DNA of 23,471 nt from JBEKJU01 sp050011095 (GTDB lineage Bacteria; Desulfobacterota; Syntrophorhabdia; Syntrophorhabdales; WCHB1-27): NCBI GenBank assembly GCA_050011095.1, contig JBEKJU010000029.1, positions 1 through 23,471 of the forward strand, given 5' to 3'. A model generated the notes under the pieces. That model saw only the letters and a list, made by a program, of their open reading frames with translations. It had not been told where the DNA came from and did not search any database. The translations under genes and the position numbers were made by a program. This document shows positions 15,106-22,387 of this stretch, piece by piece (within the stretch, counting starts at the first letter, position 1; each line of letters opens with the position of its first letter).

Positions 15106-15748
15106 CGACCACGCGCTCGTGCGCTCCGGCATCAGGGCGTTGCTGGAGAAATCGGGCGATATCGAGGTGGTCGGGGAGGCCGGCGACGGGTATGAGGCCT
15201 TGAACCTGATGAGCAGCCTGGAGCCCGACATAGCCCTGCTCGACATCAGCATGCCCAAGCTGAATGGCCTGGAGGTGGCCGCCAGGGCGAAAAAGGAGTT
15301 TCCGGAAGTCAGGATCGTTTTCCTTTCGATGCATGTGAACGAAGAATACGTCCTGCAGGCGCTCAAGGTAGGGGCTGCGGGCTACGTGCTGAAGAACGCT
15401 ACAACGAGCGAACTGGAGCTTGCGGTGAGATCCGCAAGGAAAGGCGAAACTTTCCTGAGCCCTGCGGTCTCAAATAGCGTGGTCGCAGACTATGTAGCCC
15501 GGCTGCGCGGGGCGTGCGCGGCGAAGCCCGCCGTTTCTCCGTATGACCGGCTGACCGGTCGACAGCGGGAGATCCTGCAATTGATCGCCGAGGGGTGTAC
15601 AACAAAAGAAATCGCGCAAAAACTGGGCCTGAGCATCAACACGGTTGAAGTGCACAGGACAAATCTGATGGAGCGACTCAACATCCACGACATCGCGGGG
15701 CTCGTCCGCTACGCGATCGTATCAGGAGTAATTCAGTGCGACTGCTGA
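15071..15748 (+). CDS. NarL/FixJ-type response regulator (receiver plus LuxR HTH)
   Basis: This 225-residue protein has a receiver domain with acidic residues D12 and D13, the phosphorylatable D58 (LLDISMP), the S/T-position residue S86 and K108. A LuxR-type HTH occupies about 160-217 (LTGRQREILQLIAEG and SINTVEVHRTNLMERL). TTAGGAGAG lies just before the ATG at 15071, inside the 3' end of the kinase gene, so the two are translationally coupled. It is the cognate regulator of the PocR kinase. Likely targets are the upstream operon and its own genes, although no shared binding site has been demonstrated here. An in-frame ATG at 15083 is an alternative start. Confidence 0.92.
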   Translation: MQRKMIRVLIIDDHALVRSGIRALLEKSGDIEVVGEAGDGYEALNLMSSLEPDIALLDISMPKLNGLEVAARAKKEFPEVRIVFLSMHVNEEYVLQALKVGAAGYVLKNATTSELELAVRSARKGETFLSPAVSNSVVADYVARLRGACAAKPAVSPYDRLTGRQREILQLIAEGCTTKEIAQKLGLSINTVEVHRTNLMERLNIHDIAGLVRYAIVSGVIQCDC

Positions 15749-15973
15749 ATCGGGCCCACGTTCCTCGCCATGTTTTCCAAAATGTTCAGTAGAAATCAGG
15801 GCCTAAAAAAGCTCTCTTGAACCATGCGGTTACGAATGGCGATCGGCGCGCAAGGACGTGATGTGCTACTTGCGGCAGGTATTTATTGATGACCGGGCGA
15901 ACAATCACGAATATACTTTCTCGCGTTATTCTTTGTTTACCGTTACATTGTGGAGGAGCCGCTTGAAACCGAG

Positions 15974-16003
15974 TTGCATTCAAAGTCTAGTAGCTGATAT
16001 AAT
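15974..16003 (+). promoter_or_regulatory. Sigma-70-like promoter of the small putative HTH gene
   Basis: TTGCAT (15974-15979) and a perfect TATAAT (15998-16003) are separated by 18 bases. The predicted transcript starts near 16010, giving a leader of roughly 23 bases before the ATG at 16033, with GAGAGGT as ribosome-binding site. This is the best promoter match noticed in the window. The remainder of 15749-15973 shows no gene I can support. Confidence 0.65.
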
Positions 16004-16032
16004 AGAGACTAAAAACTCATTGAGAGGTAACT

Positions 16033-16347
16033 ATGGCAAAACGTGAGGCGAAGGTTAGCGAAGACAAGCTTCAGATGTTAGTCGAAAACTGGAATACGAA
16101 AGAAGCCGGTGAATTGGCGCAGATGTTGGGAACAGGGGAGCGCACGATAAATTACTGGGCCGGCAAGTTGAGAAAGTCCATGAAAAGCAATGGCATGACG
16201 GACGAACAAATCAAGAATATACTGCCTGGCAAAAGAAAAGCTCAGGGCAACGTCTATGACAATATCGTGAAGAAGATGCTGTCTTCCGAACAAGCACCCG
16301 GGAGAAGGAGGAGAAAACCGAAAGAAGTCGAGGGGCCGGTGGAGTAA
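16033..16347 (+). CDS. Small putative HTH DNA-binding protein of unknown function
   Basis: I do not recognise a named family for this 104-residue protein. Residues about 12-48 (from LQMLVENWNTKEAGELAQML through GERTINYWAGKLRKSM) look like a helix-turn-helix of homeodomain-like type: two amphipathic helices, a turn at G33-E36, and a recognition-like helix with W42. The C-terminus is strongly basic (GRRRRKPKE, about 89-97) and probably disordered. Its base composition is visibly less GC-rich than the upstream operon. It has its own strong promoter and is followed at 16352-16383 by an inverted repeat. A transcription regulator or nucleoid-binding role is plausible but inferred. No gene on the same transcript suggests a target. 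Confidence 0.65.
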   Translation: MAKREAKVSEDKLQMLVENWNTKEAGELAQMLGTGERTINYWAGKLRKSMKSNGMTDEQIKNILPGKRKAQGNVYDNIVKKMLSSEQAPGRRRRKPKEVEGPVE

Positions 16348-16351
16348 TCTT

Positions 16352-16383
16352 CGGGTCTTTTTTTCAGAGACCGTGAAGACCCG
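16352..16383. terminator. Inverted repeat after the small HTH gene, terminator candidate
   Basis: CGGGTCTT (16352-16359) pairs with AAGACCCG (16376-16383), beginning 4 bases after the stop codon. A T-run lies inside the loop (16358-16364) rather than after the stem. An alternative shorter stem GGTCT (16354-16358) / AGACC (16368-16372) competes with it. The position fits transcript termination or 3'-end protection, but the classic trailing U-tract is missing. The rest of the gap to 16560 shows nothing else. Confidence 0.4.
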
Positions 16384-16559
16384 TGGTTCCCGAAATTGTC
16401 GGATATGAGCAAAAAGGCCTGTTACCACGACATGTTCCTGACTGAGACTCCCCGAGAAGCAGCCGCTCAAGATATGTCGTGCGACAGGGATTTCAAAAAT
16501 ATGCACCGTCTGTTCAGTCTCCGTCCATAGGTTCTGGCCCTGGCTCCAAGAGGTGTAGC

Positions 16560-17684
16560 ATGGGCACCAAGGAAACCCCGAGCCTGCTCAGGACGCTCTG
16601 GTCGTCGGAAATCATCGCCGAAAGCCTGTACGGTTTTCTGGCGGCGAGGTACGACGACGATGACGAGCGGAAAAAATCTATCGTTACGATAGGAAAAATG
16701 GAGCGTTGGCATGCGAACGTGTGGAACAAGCTTGCAAACGACGTGCATGCTGTCTCATTCCAGGTCTCGCTTTCAATTAAATTCAGAATAGCCCTGGCAA
16801 AACTTCTTTCGCTTCTCCTCCCGCTCACTATATTCATCCATTACCTCGAACATAGTGAAAAAAAAGCGATCCTCGACTATGCGGGATTGCTGGAAATCTA
16901 TAAGGATGACGAAAAGGCCAAATCGATCATCATCAACGTGATAAAGCAGGAAATAGGTCATGAATGGCACATGATGGAACAGATTGCAGACAGGAAACTC
17001 TATATAGCGAAGATCAGGGAAGCGATACCTGGAATGACGGCAGGCATCATAGAGACGCTGGGACTGGTCATCGGTCTTGTCGCGGCCCGTGCAAGGACCC
17101 TCGTCATAGGACTGACAGGACTCATCGCGATGCTCGGCGGCATGATCGCGGAAATGTCGATCTCCTACATCGCGTCGAAAGGTCACCGTGACCTTGATGA
17201 GGGGAGGAACAAAGAACTCAATATAAAGACGGAGGTGAGCCCTGCCGTGCTGCGGAGGGAGCTTGAAAATGACCTCGCGGAGAGACGGGTCAACAACGAA
17301 ACCATAAGGCTCATAATGGACATCGTAGGGAGCGATGCAGTCGTCTTATCGAGTCTGGTCAAGACAATCACAACCGGCGCCCACGTTCCTCATCCGAAAG
17401 AATCCCTCAAGACCACCGCCACGTTCTTTGCCATCGGGGCCTTGCCGGTCCTGGCACCTTTCTTCGTCGGGTCCGTATGGGGCTCGAATCCATTGATACC
17501 GGCGATCGTCGCCTTTGCCCTCGCCATTGTCAGCATATCGATAGCCGGGCTCATTATGGCGGTACTGTCCGGCAGGAGCATATCGACGAATATCGCACAT
17601 AATCTCTTTGTCATCATGGGAACATGCGCCCTCACCTATATGGTAGGCCTGGCAGCCCGGTTTCTCCTCGGTCTTGGGCGCTGA
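16560..17684 (+). CDS. Ferritin-like/VIT1 membrane protein, putative iron or manganese transporter
   Basis: This 374-residue protein has an N-terminal four-helix, rubrerythrin-like domain with possible di-metal ligands E17, E48/H51 (ERWH) and E131/H134 (EIGH). A VIT1/CCC1-type membrane domain follows. Hydrophobic segments are at about 160-205 (two helices, GMTAGIIETLGLVIGLVAA and neighbours) and at about 285-370 (three helices), matching the five-helix VIT fold. A further hydrophobic run is at 76-95. MbfA-type proteins with this fusion export iron. The ATG at 16560 follows AGAGGTG; the frame stays open upstream to 16479 but without a better ribosome-binding site. It stands alone on this strand and converges with the minus-strand VanZ-like gene. 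Metal and direction are inferred from the family. Confidence 0.8.
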   Translation: MGTKETPSLLRTLWSSEIIAESLYGFLAARYDDDDERKKSIVTIGKMERWHANVWNKLANDVHAVSFQVSLSIKFRIALAKLLSLLLPLTIFIHYLEHSEKKAILDYAGLLEIYKDDEKAKSIIINVIKQEIGHEWHMMEQIADRKLYIAKIREAIPGMTAGIIETLGLVIGLVAARARTLVIGLTGLIAMLGGMIAEMSISYIASKGHRDLDEGRNKELNIKTEVSPAVLRRELENDLAERRVNNETIRLIMDIVGSDAVVLSSLVKTITTGAHVPHPKESLKTTATFFAIGALPVLAPFFVGSVWGSNPLIPAIVAFALAIVSISIAGLIMAVLSGRSISTNIAHNLFVIMGTCALTYMVGLAARFLLGLGR

Positions 17685-17797
17685 AAAAGTGGCGGGTGTA
17701 TCATGAAGACAACACCTGATACCGGTTGCTTATCTTCGGCATCAACCCACGCCTTCGGCGCGCCGACCCGCTTCGCCCATGGAGGGGGCGGCCGCGT

Positions 17798-17811
17798 ACC
17801 CGCTTGCGGGT
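17798..17811. terminator. Short GC-rich hairpin between convergent genes
   Basis: ACCCGC (17798-17803) and GCGGGT (17806-17811) form a perfect inverted repeat around TT. It lies 8 bases beyond the 3' end of the minus-strand VanZ-like gene and 114 bases after the VIT gene stop, so it could stop transcripts from either side. There is no U-tract. It could equally be a REP-like extragenic palindrome. Confidence 0.35.
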
Positions 17812-17818
17812 GTCCCAA

Positions 17819-18247
17819 TCACACACCGCGGTACCATATTGCGCTTACAATTTGCGAGAGTATACCTCCTGCTGTGTCTATTCCAACGTCCGTGATCGAA
17901 GACGTCCGCGTTGCGACAAATGATTGGTGGAATTCATCGCCCAGCGCCCACAGTACCACTCCAATTACTGCAAACAAGCACCATCGCCATTTCCACCCGG
18001 CGCCGGGCACATGAAAGGCCCGGAACAGCAAGAAGCCGAGAACGAAGTACTCAAAGAGGTGAGCGGCTTTTCTCACCATTGCATGTATCAATATCACTTC
18101 TCGCGCTGAAAGGTTTGGAAGCAGGAACTGAAGAATCGCTTTCACCGCCGGGAAGGTATTCCCGGAGGAGAATGATCCCGTCGACATCCAGAAGATGAAG
18201 CAAAACCATAGAACGATGGGGAGCCACTGTTTGATGAAATTCCTCAC
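17819..18247 (-). CDS. VanZ-like membrane protein
   Basis: This 142-residue protein has the VanZ-family pattern: an N-terminal membrane helix (about 8-22), the conserved segment RKAAHLFEYFVLGFLLFRA-like (59-77), a further helix (about 88-104) and GDEFHQSFVATRTSSITDV (103-121) followed by a C-terminal helix. VanZ relatives are short integral membrane proteins; the original confers low-level teicoplanin resistance, and most chromosomal members have no known function. It is transcribed toward the VIT gene. The upstream side is the 426-base repeat-bearing gap, in which I found no promoter. Family call is good; function is unknown. Confidence 0.85.
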   Translation of the reverse strand: MRNFIKQWLPIVLWFCFIFWMSTGSFSSGNTFPAVKAILQFLLPNLSAREVILIHAMVRKAAHLFEYFVLGFLLFRAFHVPGAGWKWRWCLFAVIGVVLWALGDEFHQSFVATRTSSITDVGIDTAGGILSQIVSAIWYRGV

Positions 18248-18327
18248 AGTTGCGTCATCCTGGTCGTCCGGGGAGATGAGGCCGCGCCTGCCGGCACCTG
18301 CTCATACCGAGTCGCTTGCAATTGTTG

Positions 18328-18479
18328 GGGCTCAGCGCCCCCTCCGTCAGCGAAGCTGCCGGAGCCTTCCCCCTCAACAGAGTTTTTGACCGATGGGCTC
18401 AGCGCCCCCTCCGTCAGCGAAGCTGCCGGAGCCTTCCCCCTCAACAGAGTTTTTGACCGATGGGCTCAGCGCCCCCTCC
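18328..18479. repeat. Tandem direct repeat, two 67-bp units plus a partial third
   Basis: A 67-bp unit beginning GGGCTCAGCGCCCCCTCC occurs at 18328-18394 and again, apparently identical, at 18395-18461. The first 18 bases recur at 18462-18479, where the sequence diverges. Each unit contains hairpin-forming pieces: GGGCTCAGCGCCC at its start and CTCCG/CGGAG around the segment TCAGCGAAGCTGC. It lies in the 426-base gap 18248-18673 between the VanZ-like gene and tatA. Beyond the repeat, CTCCACG (18476-18482) pairs with CGTGGAG (18509-18515). Open frames through the repeat are low-complexity and unconvincing, so the stretch is treated as non-coding. Confidence 0.85.
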
Positions 18480-18673
18480 ACGCGACCCACTTCGTGAGTG
18501 CCCCGGTCCGTGGAGCCACCCGCCTCAAAAGAGCTTTCTGCCGACGCCAACGCCTGCGCATCAGAGCCGCCCGCGGGACAGGGATTGTGAAGACCCAGTC
18601 TCATTCTCCTCCATTGAACGTGGTAGCATCCCCACGGGCGGAACGGCGAAGAGGGCACCACTGGAGTTCACCA

Positions 18674-18868
18674 TCATGAGTCGGTCTTCTCAGGCTCCAC
18701 TTTTTTTGACGTGCCGGCTGGAGGGGTGGAAGGGGCCTCCATCGATTTCTTGAACTCTCGTATACCCTTACCCAACGATCCCATTACTTCGGGGAGCTTC
18801 CCTCCACCGAAGACGATCAATGCAATCACGAGAATCACGACGAGTTCCGGCATTCCGAGTCCGAACAT
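18674..18868 (-). CDS. tatA: Sec-independent (Tat) translocase subunit TatA/TatE type
   Basis: This 64-residue protein has the full TatA layout: a short N-terminus, one membrane helix (MPELVVILVIALIVFGGGKL, 6-25), the FGGGKLPE hinge, an amphipathic helix (about 27-42, MGSLGKGIREFKKSM) and a short polar tail. It forms the protein-conducting element for folded proteins carrying twin-arginine signals, often metal-cofactor enzymes. AGGAGG precedes the ATG at 18868. No TatB or TatC gene is adjacent, so the rest of the translocase must be encoded elsewhere. The small size and GGGK hinge favour TatA/TatE over TatB. Confidence 0.93.
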   Translation of the reverse strand: MFGLGMPELVVILVIALIVFGGGKLPEVMGSLGKGIREFKKSMEAPSTPPAGTSKKVEPEKTDS

Positions 18869-18897
18869 AGTGAACCTCCTAAGTTAGGAATACAGTG

Positions 18898-18926
18898 AGT
18901 ATAACTGATATATCCGCAAGGGGCAA
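18898..18926 (-). promoter_or_regulatory. Putative promoter of tatA
   Basis: On the minus strand, TTGCCC (plus coordinates 18921-18926) and TATACT (18898-18903) are separated by exactly 17 bases. The predicted start would be close to 18890, leaving about 20 bases of leader that include the AGGAGG before the ATG. A match to the sigma-70 consensus is all that supports it. Confidence 0.5.
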
Positions 18927-19036
18927 GGGGGCGTCGGGGATGAGGCCGAGCCCGCCTATCGTCGAGGTTAACAGTTCTCTAGAAGAAAAGAACAGGGGAT
19001 CGGGCGGAAGAGGCGGGCGCCTCACTTAAGCGGGCC

Positions 19037-19366
19037 TTAGCGAAACAGGTCTTCCGGATTGCCTGCACAGCCGCTGCCGGTAAAACGTGCGGTCTCTTTC
19101 AGGACAGCGTCGATCAACGTCTCCCCGGATAGGGTTTCGTCCTTGCGCTCCTCCATTTTCTTGCGGTTGATCCTGATCGTGCCGGACAACTCCATTTCGT
19201 CCGCCGTCAGCCTTATTTCTTTGAAATCGAGCTGTATCTGCATGCTTCTCAGGAAAGGGCGCATGGTCTCAACGGCATGCGAGATCACCTGTACGACCTC
19301 TGCTGAAGGCCCGCGGGAACGCTCTTTCTTGTCATAGTGGAACCATTCGATGAGTATTCTCTTCAC
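19037..19366 (-). CDS. Small conserved-looking protein of unknown function
   Basis: This 109-residue protein starts with RILIEWFHYDKKERSRG, has a helix around SAEVVQVISHAVETMRPFL, then QIQLDFKEIRLTADEMELSG and TIRINRKKMEE, and ends in SGCAGNPEDLFR. The order (strand with EW, helix, strand, RINRK) recalls the thioredoxin-like DUF2703 group, but the expected CxxC after the first strand is absent, so this is only a suggestion. I chose the GTG at 19366 because AGGTAACGCT stands before it and a promoter with TTGACA lies at 19428-19456. An ATG at 19495 in the same frame would start upstream of that promoter. tatA follows on the same strand but has its own promoter 168 bases away. Confidence 0.6.
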   Translation of the reverse strand: MKRILIEWFHYDKKERSRGPSAEVVQVISHAVETMRPFLRSMQIQLDFKEIRLTADEMELSGTIRINRKKMEERKDETLSGETLIDAVLKETARFTGSGCAGNPEDLFR

Positions 19367-19427
19367 AGCGTTACCTGCGTCACCTCCATCAAGACAGCGG
19401 ACACCGCATCGCCCGCTCTTCCCGACT

Positions 19428-19456
19428 AGTCTATACCGCGTCTTTTGCCATGTCAA
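19428..19456 (-). promoter_or_regulatory. Putative promoter of the small unknown gene
   Basis: On the minus strand a perfect TTGACA (plus coordinates 19451-19456) precedes TAGACT (19428-19433) with 17 bases between. An overlapping TATAGA (19430-19435) gives a 15-base spacer. Transcription would start near 19421, about 55 bases before the GTG at 19366. This argues against the longer reading frame from 19495. Confidence 0.55.
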
Positions 19457-19575
19457 ACCCGCGCCTCGCGAAAGAACGGACTGGATGGGCGTCAACCCGG
19501 CTCACGGGCTACTACCAAGGGCTATAAACGCGTTCGTATACGGTTCAGCGAATCGTTGCCTCGGCAGGTCGGGCC

Positions 19576-19604
19576 TTTACATGTCGCCGGTCAGACGGTA
19601 CTAT
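19576..19604 (+). promoter_or_regulatory. Putative promoter of the aldo/keto reductase gene
   Basis: TTTACA (19576-19581) and TACTAT (19599-19604) are 17 bases apart, within an AT-richer patch that also reads TATATAAG. The predicted start is near 19611, about 40 bases before the ATG at 19651. It diverges from the minus-strand promoter at 19428-19456. Confidence 0.4.
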
Positions 19605-19650
19605 ATAAGAGGTGGTGTTACTGCGATCGGGGCCAGGCAGGGGTGGTGGC

Positions 19651-20670
19651 ATGGAGAAGATAAGGCTCGGCAGGACAGGATTGATAGTCACGAGGATGGG
19701 CTGGGGCGGCATCCCCATTCAACGGGTAGGCGAAATCGAGGCGGTTTCCGTGATCCGGGCGGTCGTCGGCATGGGTGTGGACCTTCTGGATAGCGCCCGC
19801 GCCTACACGAATAGTGAGCACAGGATAGGGCTGGCCCTGGAGGGCCTCGACAGGCCCGTTGTGCTCTCGACGAAATCGCAGGAGAAGACGGCCCGGATCT
19901 ACGACGAGGTACACGAAAGTCTGAGACAGTTGAAGGCGAAGAAGATCGATATCTATCACGTTCACATGGTTTCCAATATCGAAGAGTACGAAAGGGTCAT
20001 GGCCCCCGGAGGGGCGTACGAGGGGCTCTTGCGCGCCCGGGATGAGGGGCTGATCGACCACATAGGACTCACGAGTCACAATCTCGATGTGCTCGTGCGG
20101 GCCGTTGGGGACGGCCTCGTCTCGGTCATCATGGCCTGCTATGGTTTTCTGGAGCCCGAAGCCGCCACGAAGGTATTCCCCCTGGCGAGGGCCAAAGACA
20201 TCGGTATCCTCGCCATGAAGACTTTTTCCGGCGGGGTTGTGGAAGAGGCGGGCCCCGCGCTCAGGTACGTCCTCTCGGCCGAAGGCATCGTGCCGATCCC
20301 CGGCTCGGAGACCCTTGAAAAGGCCCGCGAGAACTGGAGGATCTTCTCCGAAGGGGGCCTCCTTACAGAGCAGGACAAGGAGCGTATAGAGGCCATACGG
20401 AAGGAGTTCGACCAGAAGTTCTGCAGAAGGTGCGATTACTGTCAGCCCTGCACCGAGGGGATATCGATACAGTTAATTATGGGGCTGAAAACCACGATCA
20501 AGAGGTTCGGCTCCCAGATGCGCGAGCTGCCCTGGATGACAGAAGGTATAGAGAAGGCGCGGAATTGCTCCGAGTGCGGGGAGTGTCTGAAACGCTGTCC
20601 CTACAGCCTGCCGATCCCGGACCTGATAAAGGAGAACCTTTCCCTTTACGACAGCATCATGAAGGGCTGA
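19651..20670 (+). CDS. Aldo/keto reductase with C-terminal two-[4Fe-4S] ferredoxin domain
   Basis: Residues 1-240 of this 339-residue protein form the aldo/keto reductase barrel with the catalytic tetrad D47, Y52, K75 and H105. The NADPH-binding region is near GIVPIPGSETLEKARENW (212-229). The C-terminus carries two [4Fe-4S] motifs: C258, C261, C264, C267 and C306, C309, C312, C316. This fused form is common in anaerobes and may couple carbonyl reduction to ferredoxin-type electron carriers. The ATG at 19651 was chosen at the start of EKIRLGRTGL; the upstream GGGTGG is only a weak ribosome-binding site. The 3' end overlaps the convergent MFS gene by 14 bases. Substrate unknown. Confidence 0.9.
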   Translation: MEKIRLGRTGLIVTRMGWGGIPIQRVGEIEAVSVIRAVVGMGVDLLDSARAYTNSEHRIGLALEGLDRPVVLSTKSQEKTARIYDEVHESLRQLKAKKIDIYHVHMVSNIEEYERVMAPGGAYEGLLRARDEGLIDHIGLTSHNLDVLVRAVGDGLVSVIMACYGFLEPEAATKVFPLARAKDIGILAMKTFSGGVVEEAGPALRYVLSAEGIVPIPGSETLEKARENWRIFSEGGLLTEQDKERIEAIRKEFDQKFCRRCDYCQPCTEGISIQLIMGLKTTIKRFGSQMRELPWMTEGIEKARNCSECGECLKRCPYSLPIPDLIKENLSLYDSIMKG

Positions 20671-21961
20671 CCCTCCCCCGTCCGCGATTTTGGCTCCCCC
20701 CTTCACGCAGGTTCGGCAGAAAGGCGGTTAAAAGACCGATGGCCGGCAGATATGCGCAAACCTTATAGACGAAGTCTATGCTGGTCAGGTCGGCAAGCCG
20801 GCCGAACAGGGCGGCCCCAAGACCGGCGATCCCAAAGGCCAGTCCGAAGAAGAGACCGGAGATCATGCCAACCTTTCCCGGCAGCAACTCCTGGGCATAG
20901 ACTATAATCGCCGAGAAGGCCGATGCCAGCACCAGGCCGATGACGACGGTGAGGATGGTGGTCCAGAACAGATTGGCGTGGGGCAAAAGCAGCGTGAAGG
21001 GCAAGACGCCGAGGATCGAAACCCAAATGACATACTTGCGACCGATGCGATCGCCGACAGGCCCGCCAACGAAGGTTCCCACGGCGACGGAGGCCAGGAA
21101 GATGAAAAGATGAATCTGGGCGTCGCGCACCGAGACCTGGAACCTGTTGATCAGGTAAAAGATAAGGTAGTTGTTGATGCTGGACAGGTAGAGGTATTTG
21201 GAGAAGATCAGCGCCACCAGAATCCCGATCGACACCCAGACTTTCCTCGGTGATACGGGTGACTCTGCGGAATGGACCGGGCCGGCCTTGGTTCCGGGCG
21301 TGAGGTGAGTCCTGTACCAGAAGCTTACCGGAATGAGAAGGATGATCGTCAAAAGGGCGATAAGAGAGAACCAGGCGATGCTGGGTTGTCCCCTCGATAA
21401 AACGACAAACGCAACCAGCAGCGGCCCACCGGCCTGGCCGACATTTCCGCCGACCTGGAAGAGCGACTGGGCCAGCCCGTATCGGCCGCCGGAGGCCATT
21501 CGGGCCACCCTGGACGATTCCGGATGAAACACGGAAGAGCCGACCCCCACCAGGGCCGCCGCGAAGACAACGGCGTGAAAAGTAGATGCGACGGAAAGCA
21601 ACAGAAGGCCGATGAGGGTCGAGCCAAGTCCCAGGGGCAGCGAAAAGGGCTTGGGATGACGGTCCGTATAAAGGCCTACGACCGGCTGCAGCAGGGAGGC
21701 CGTCAACTGATAAGTCAGGGCCATGAGCCCTATCTGCCCGAAGCTCAGATGAAGCAGGCTCTTGAACATAGGATACATTGACGGCAGCAGCGACGCCATC
21801 ATGTCATTCAGCAGGTGGCAGGCCGCGACCGACGTCAGGATGAAATAGACCGTCTGCCGTCGCCCGGAGGCGACAGCCTCCAATGCAATCCCCGTCACAC
21901 TGCCCCCGGTCGTACCGTGTAGCAGACCTTCTTTGTTTTTCCCAAGCCTATCGTCAGACAT
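20657..21961 (-). CDS. MFS transporter, fosmidomycin-resistance (Fsr)-like
   Basis: This 434-residue protein has twelve hydrophobic segments in two halves with a central loop (HLTPGTKAGPVHSAESPVSP). Family-typical pieces are CHLLNDMMASLLPSMYP in helix 1, QPVVGLYTDRHPKPF after helix 3, GVGSSVFHPESSRVARM in helix 4-5 and QVGGNVGQAGGPLLVA. These match the Fsr group, whose E. coli member exports fosmidomycin. The ATG at 21961 has GGAGG 4 bases before it; an in-frame ATG at 21976 lacks one. It probably exports small organic acids or toxic compounds; the physiological substrate is not evident. It shares orientation with the MFS gene at 22016-23251 and lies 54 bases from its end, so they may be co-transcribed. 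Confidence 0.88.
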   Translation of the reverse strand: MSDDRLGKNKEGLLHGTTGGSVTGIALEAVASGRRQTVYFILTSVAACHLLNDMMASLLPSMYPMFKSLLHLSFGQIGLMALTYQLTASLLQPVVGLYTDRHPKPFSLPLGLGSTLIGLLLLSVASTFHAVVFAAALVGVGSSVFHPESSRVARMASGGRYGLAQSLFQVGGNVGQAGGPLLVAFVVLSRGQPSIAWFSLIALLTIILLIPVSFWYRTHLTPGTKAGPVHSAESPVSPRKVWVSIGILVALIFSKYLYLSSINNYLIFYLINRFQVSVRDAQIHLFIFLASVAVGTFVGGPVGDRIGRKYVIWVSILGVLPFTLLLPHANLFWTTILTVVIGLVLASAFSAIIVYAQELLPGKVGMISGLFFGLAFGIAGLGAALFGRLADLTSIDFVYKVCAYLPAIGLLTAFLPNLREGGSQNRGRGRVSPS

Positions 21962-21990
21962 ACGTCCTCCAAACATTTACCCGAGCCCTT

Positions 21991-22387
21991 ATCTCCGCGA
22001 AGAACATGGTCCGGCCTATCCCGTCCCCAGGCCATCCACGCCACGAAGATCGGGAAAAAGCCGCATCCAGACCAGGGCCGTGATGATCGTGCCGATGCCG
22101 CCGATCATCACGGCAGGTACCACGCCGAACCAGGCCGCCGTCAGACCCGACTCGAATTCCCCAAGCTGGTTCGATGTGCCGATGAACATCGAGTTGATGG
22201 CGCTTACCCTCCCGCGCATGACATCCGGCGTTTCTATCTGGACCAACGATTGCCTTATCACGACGCTGATGACGTCGGCGGCTCCCAGCACGGCCAGGGC
22301 GCCGAGGGAGAGGGGGAATGACGTCGATACGCCGAACGCCACGGTGGCAGCCCCGAAAACAATCACCGCGAAGAACATGGTCCGACC
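21991..22387. repeat. Pair of 26-bp near-identical direct repeats at the 3' part of an MFS gene
   Basis: ATCTCCGCGAAGAACATGGT (first 20 bases) starts a 26-base segment at 21991-22016. It recurs at 22362-22387 with two differences (24 of 26 identical). The second copy lies inside the MFS_3-like gene and encodes its GRTMFFAVI segment. The first copy lies just outside the gene and touches the stop codon. The entry spans both copies; the sequence between them is ordinary coding DNA. Confidence 0.75.

Noticed and set aside
18328..18479. CRISPR-like array
   Set aside because: The 67-bp units are directly adjacent with no distinct spacers, and no cas gene is present; it is a tandem repeat.
18374..18679. 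Open frames on both strands through the repeat region
   Set aside because: They encode repeated low-complexity Ser/Gly/Pro-rich peptides caused by the tandem repeat and lack a ribosome-binding site or homologous domain.
19367..19495. Upstream extension of the small unknown protein to an ATG at 19495
   Set aside because: The added 43 residues precede or overlap a promoter with a perfect TTGACA at 19451-19456 and look non-conserved in style; the GTG at 19366 has a better context.
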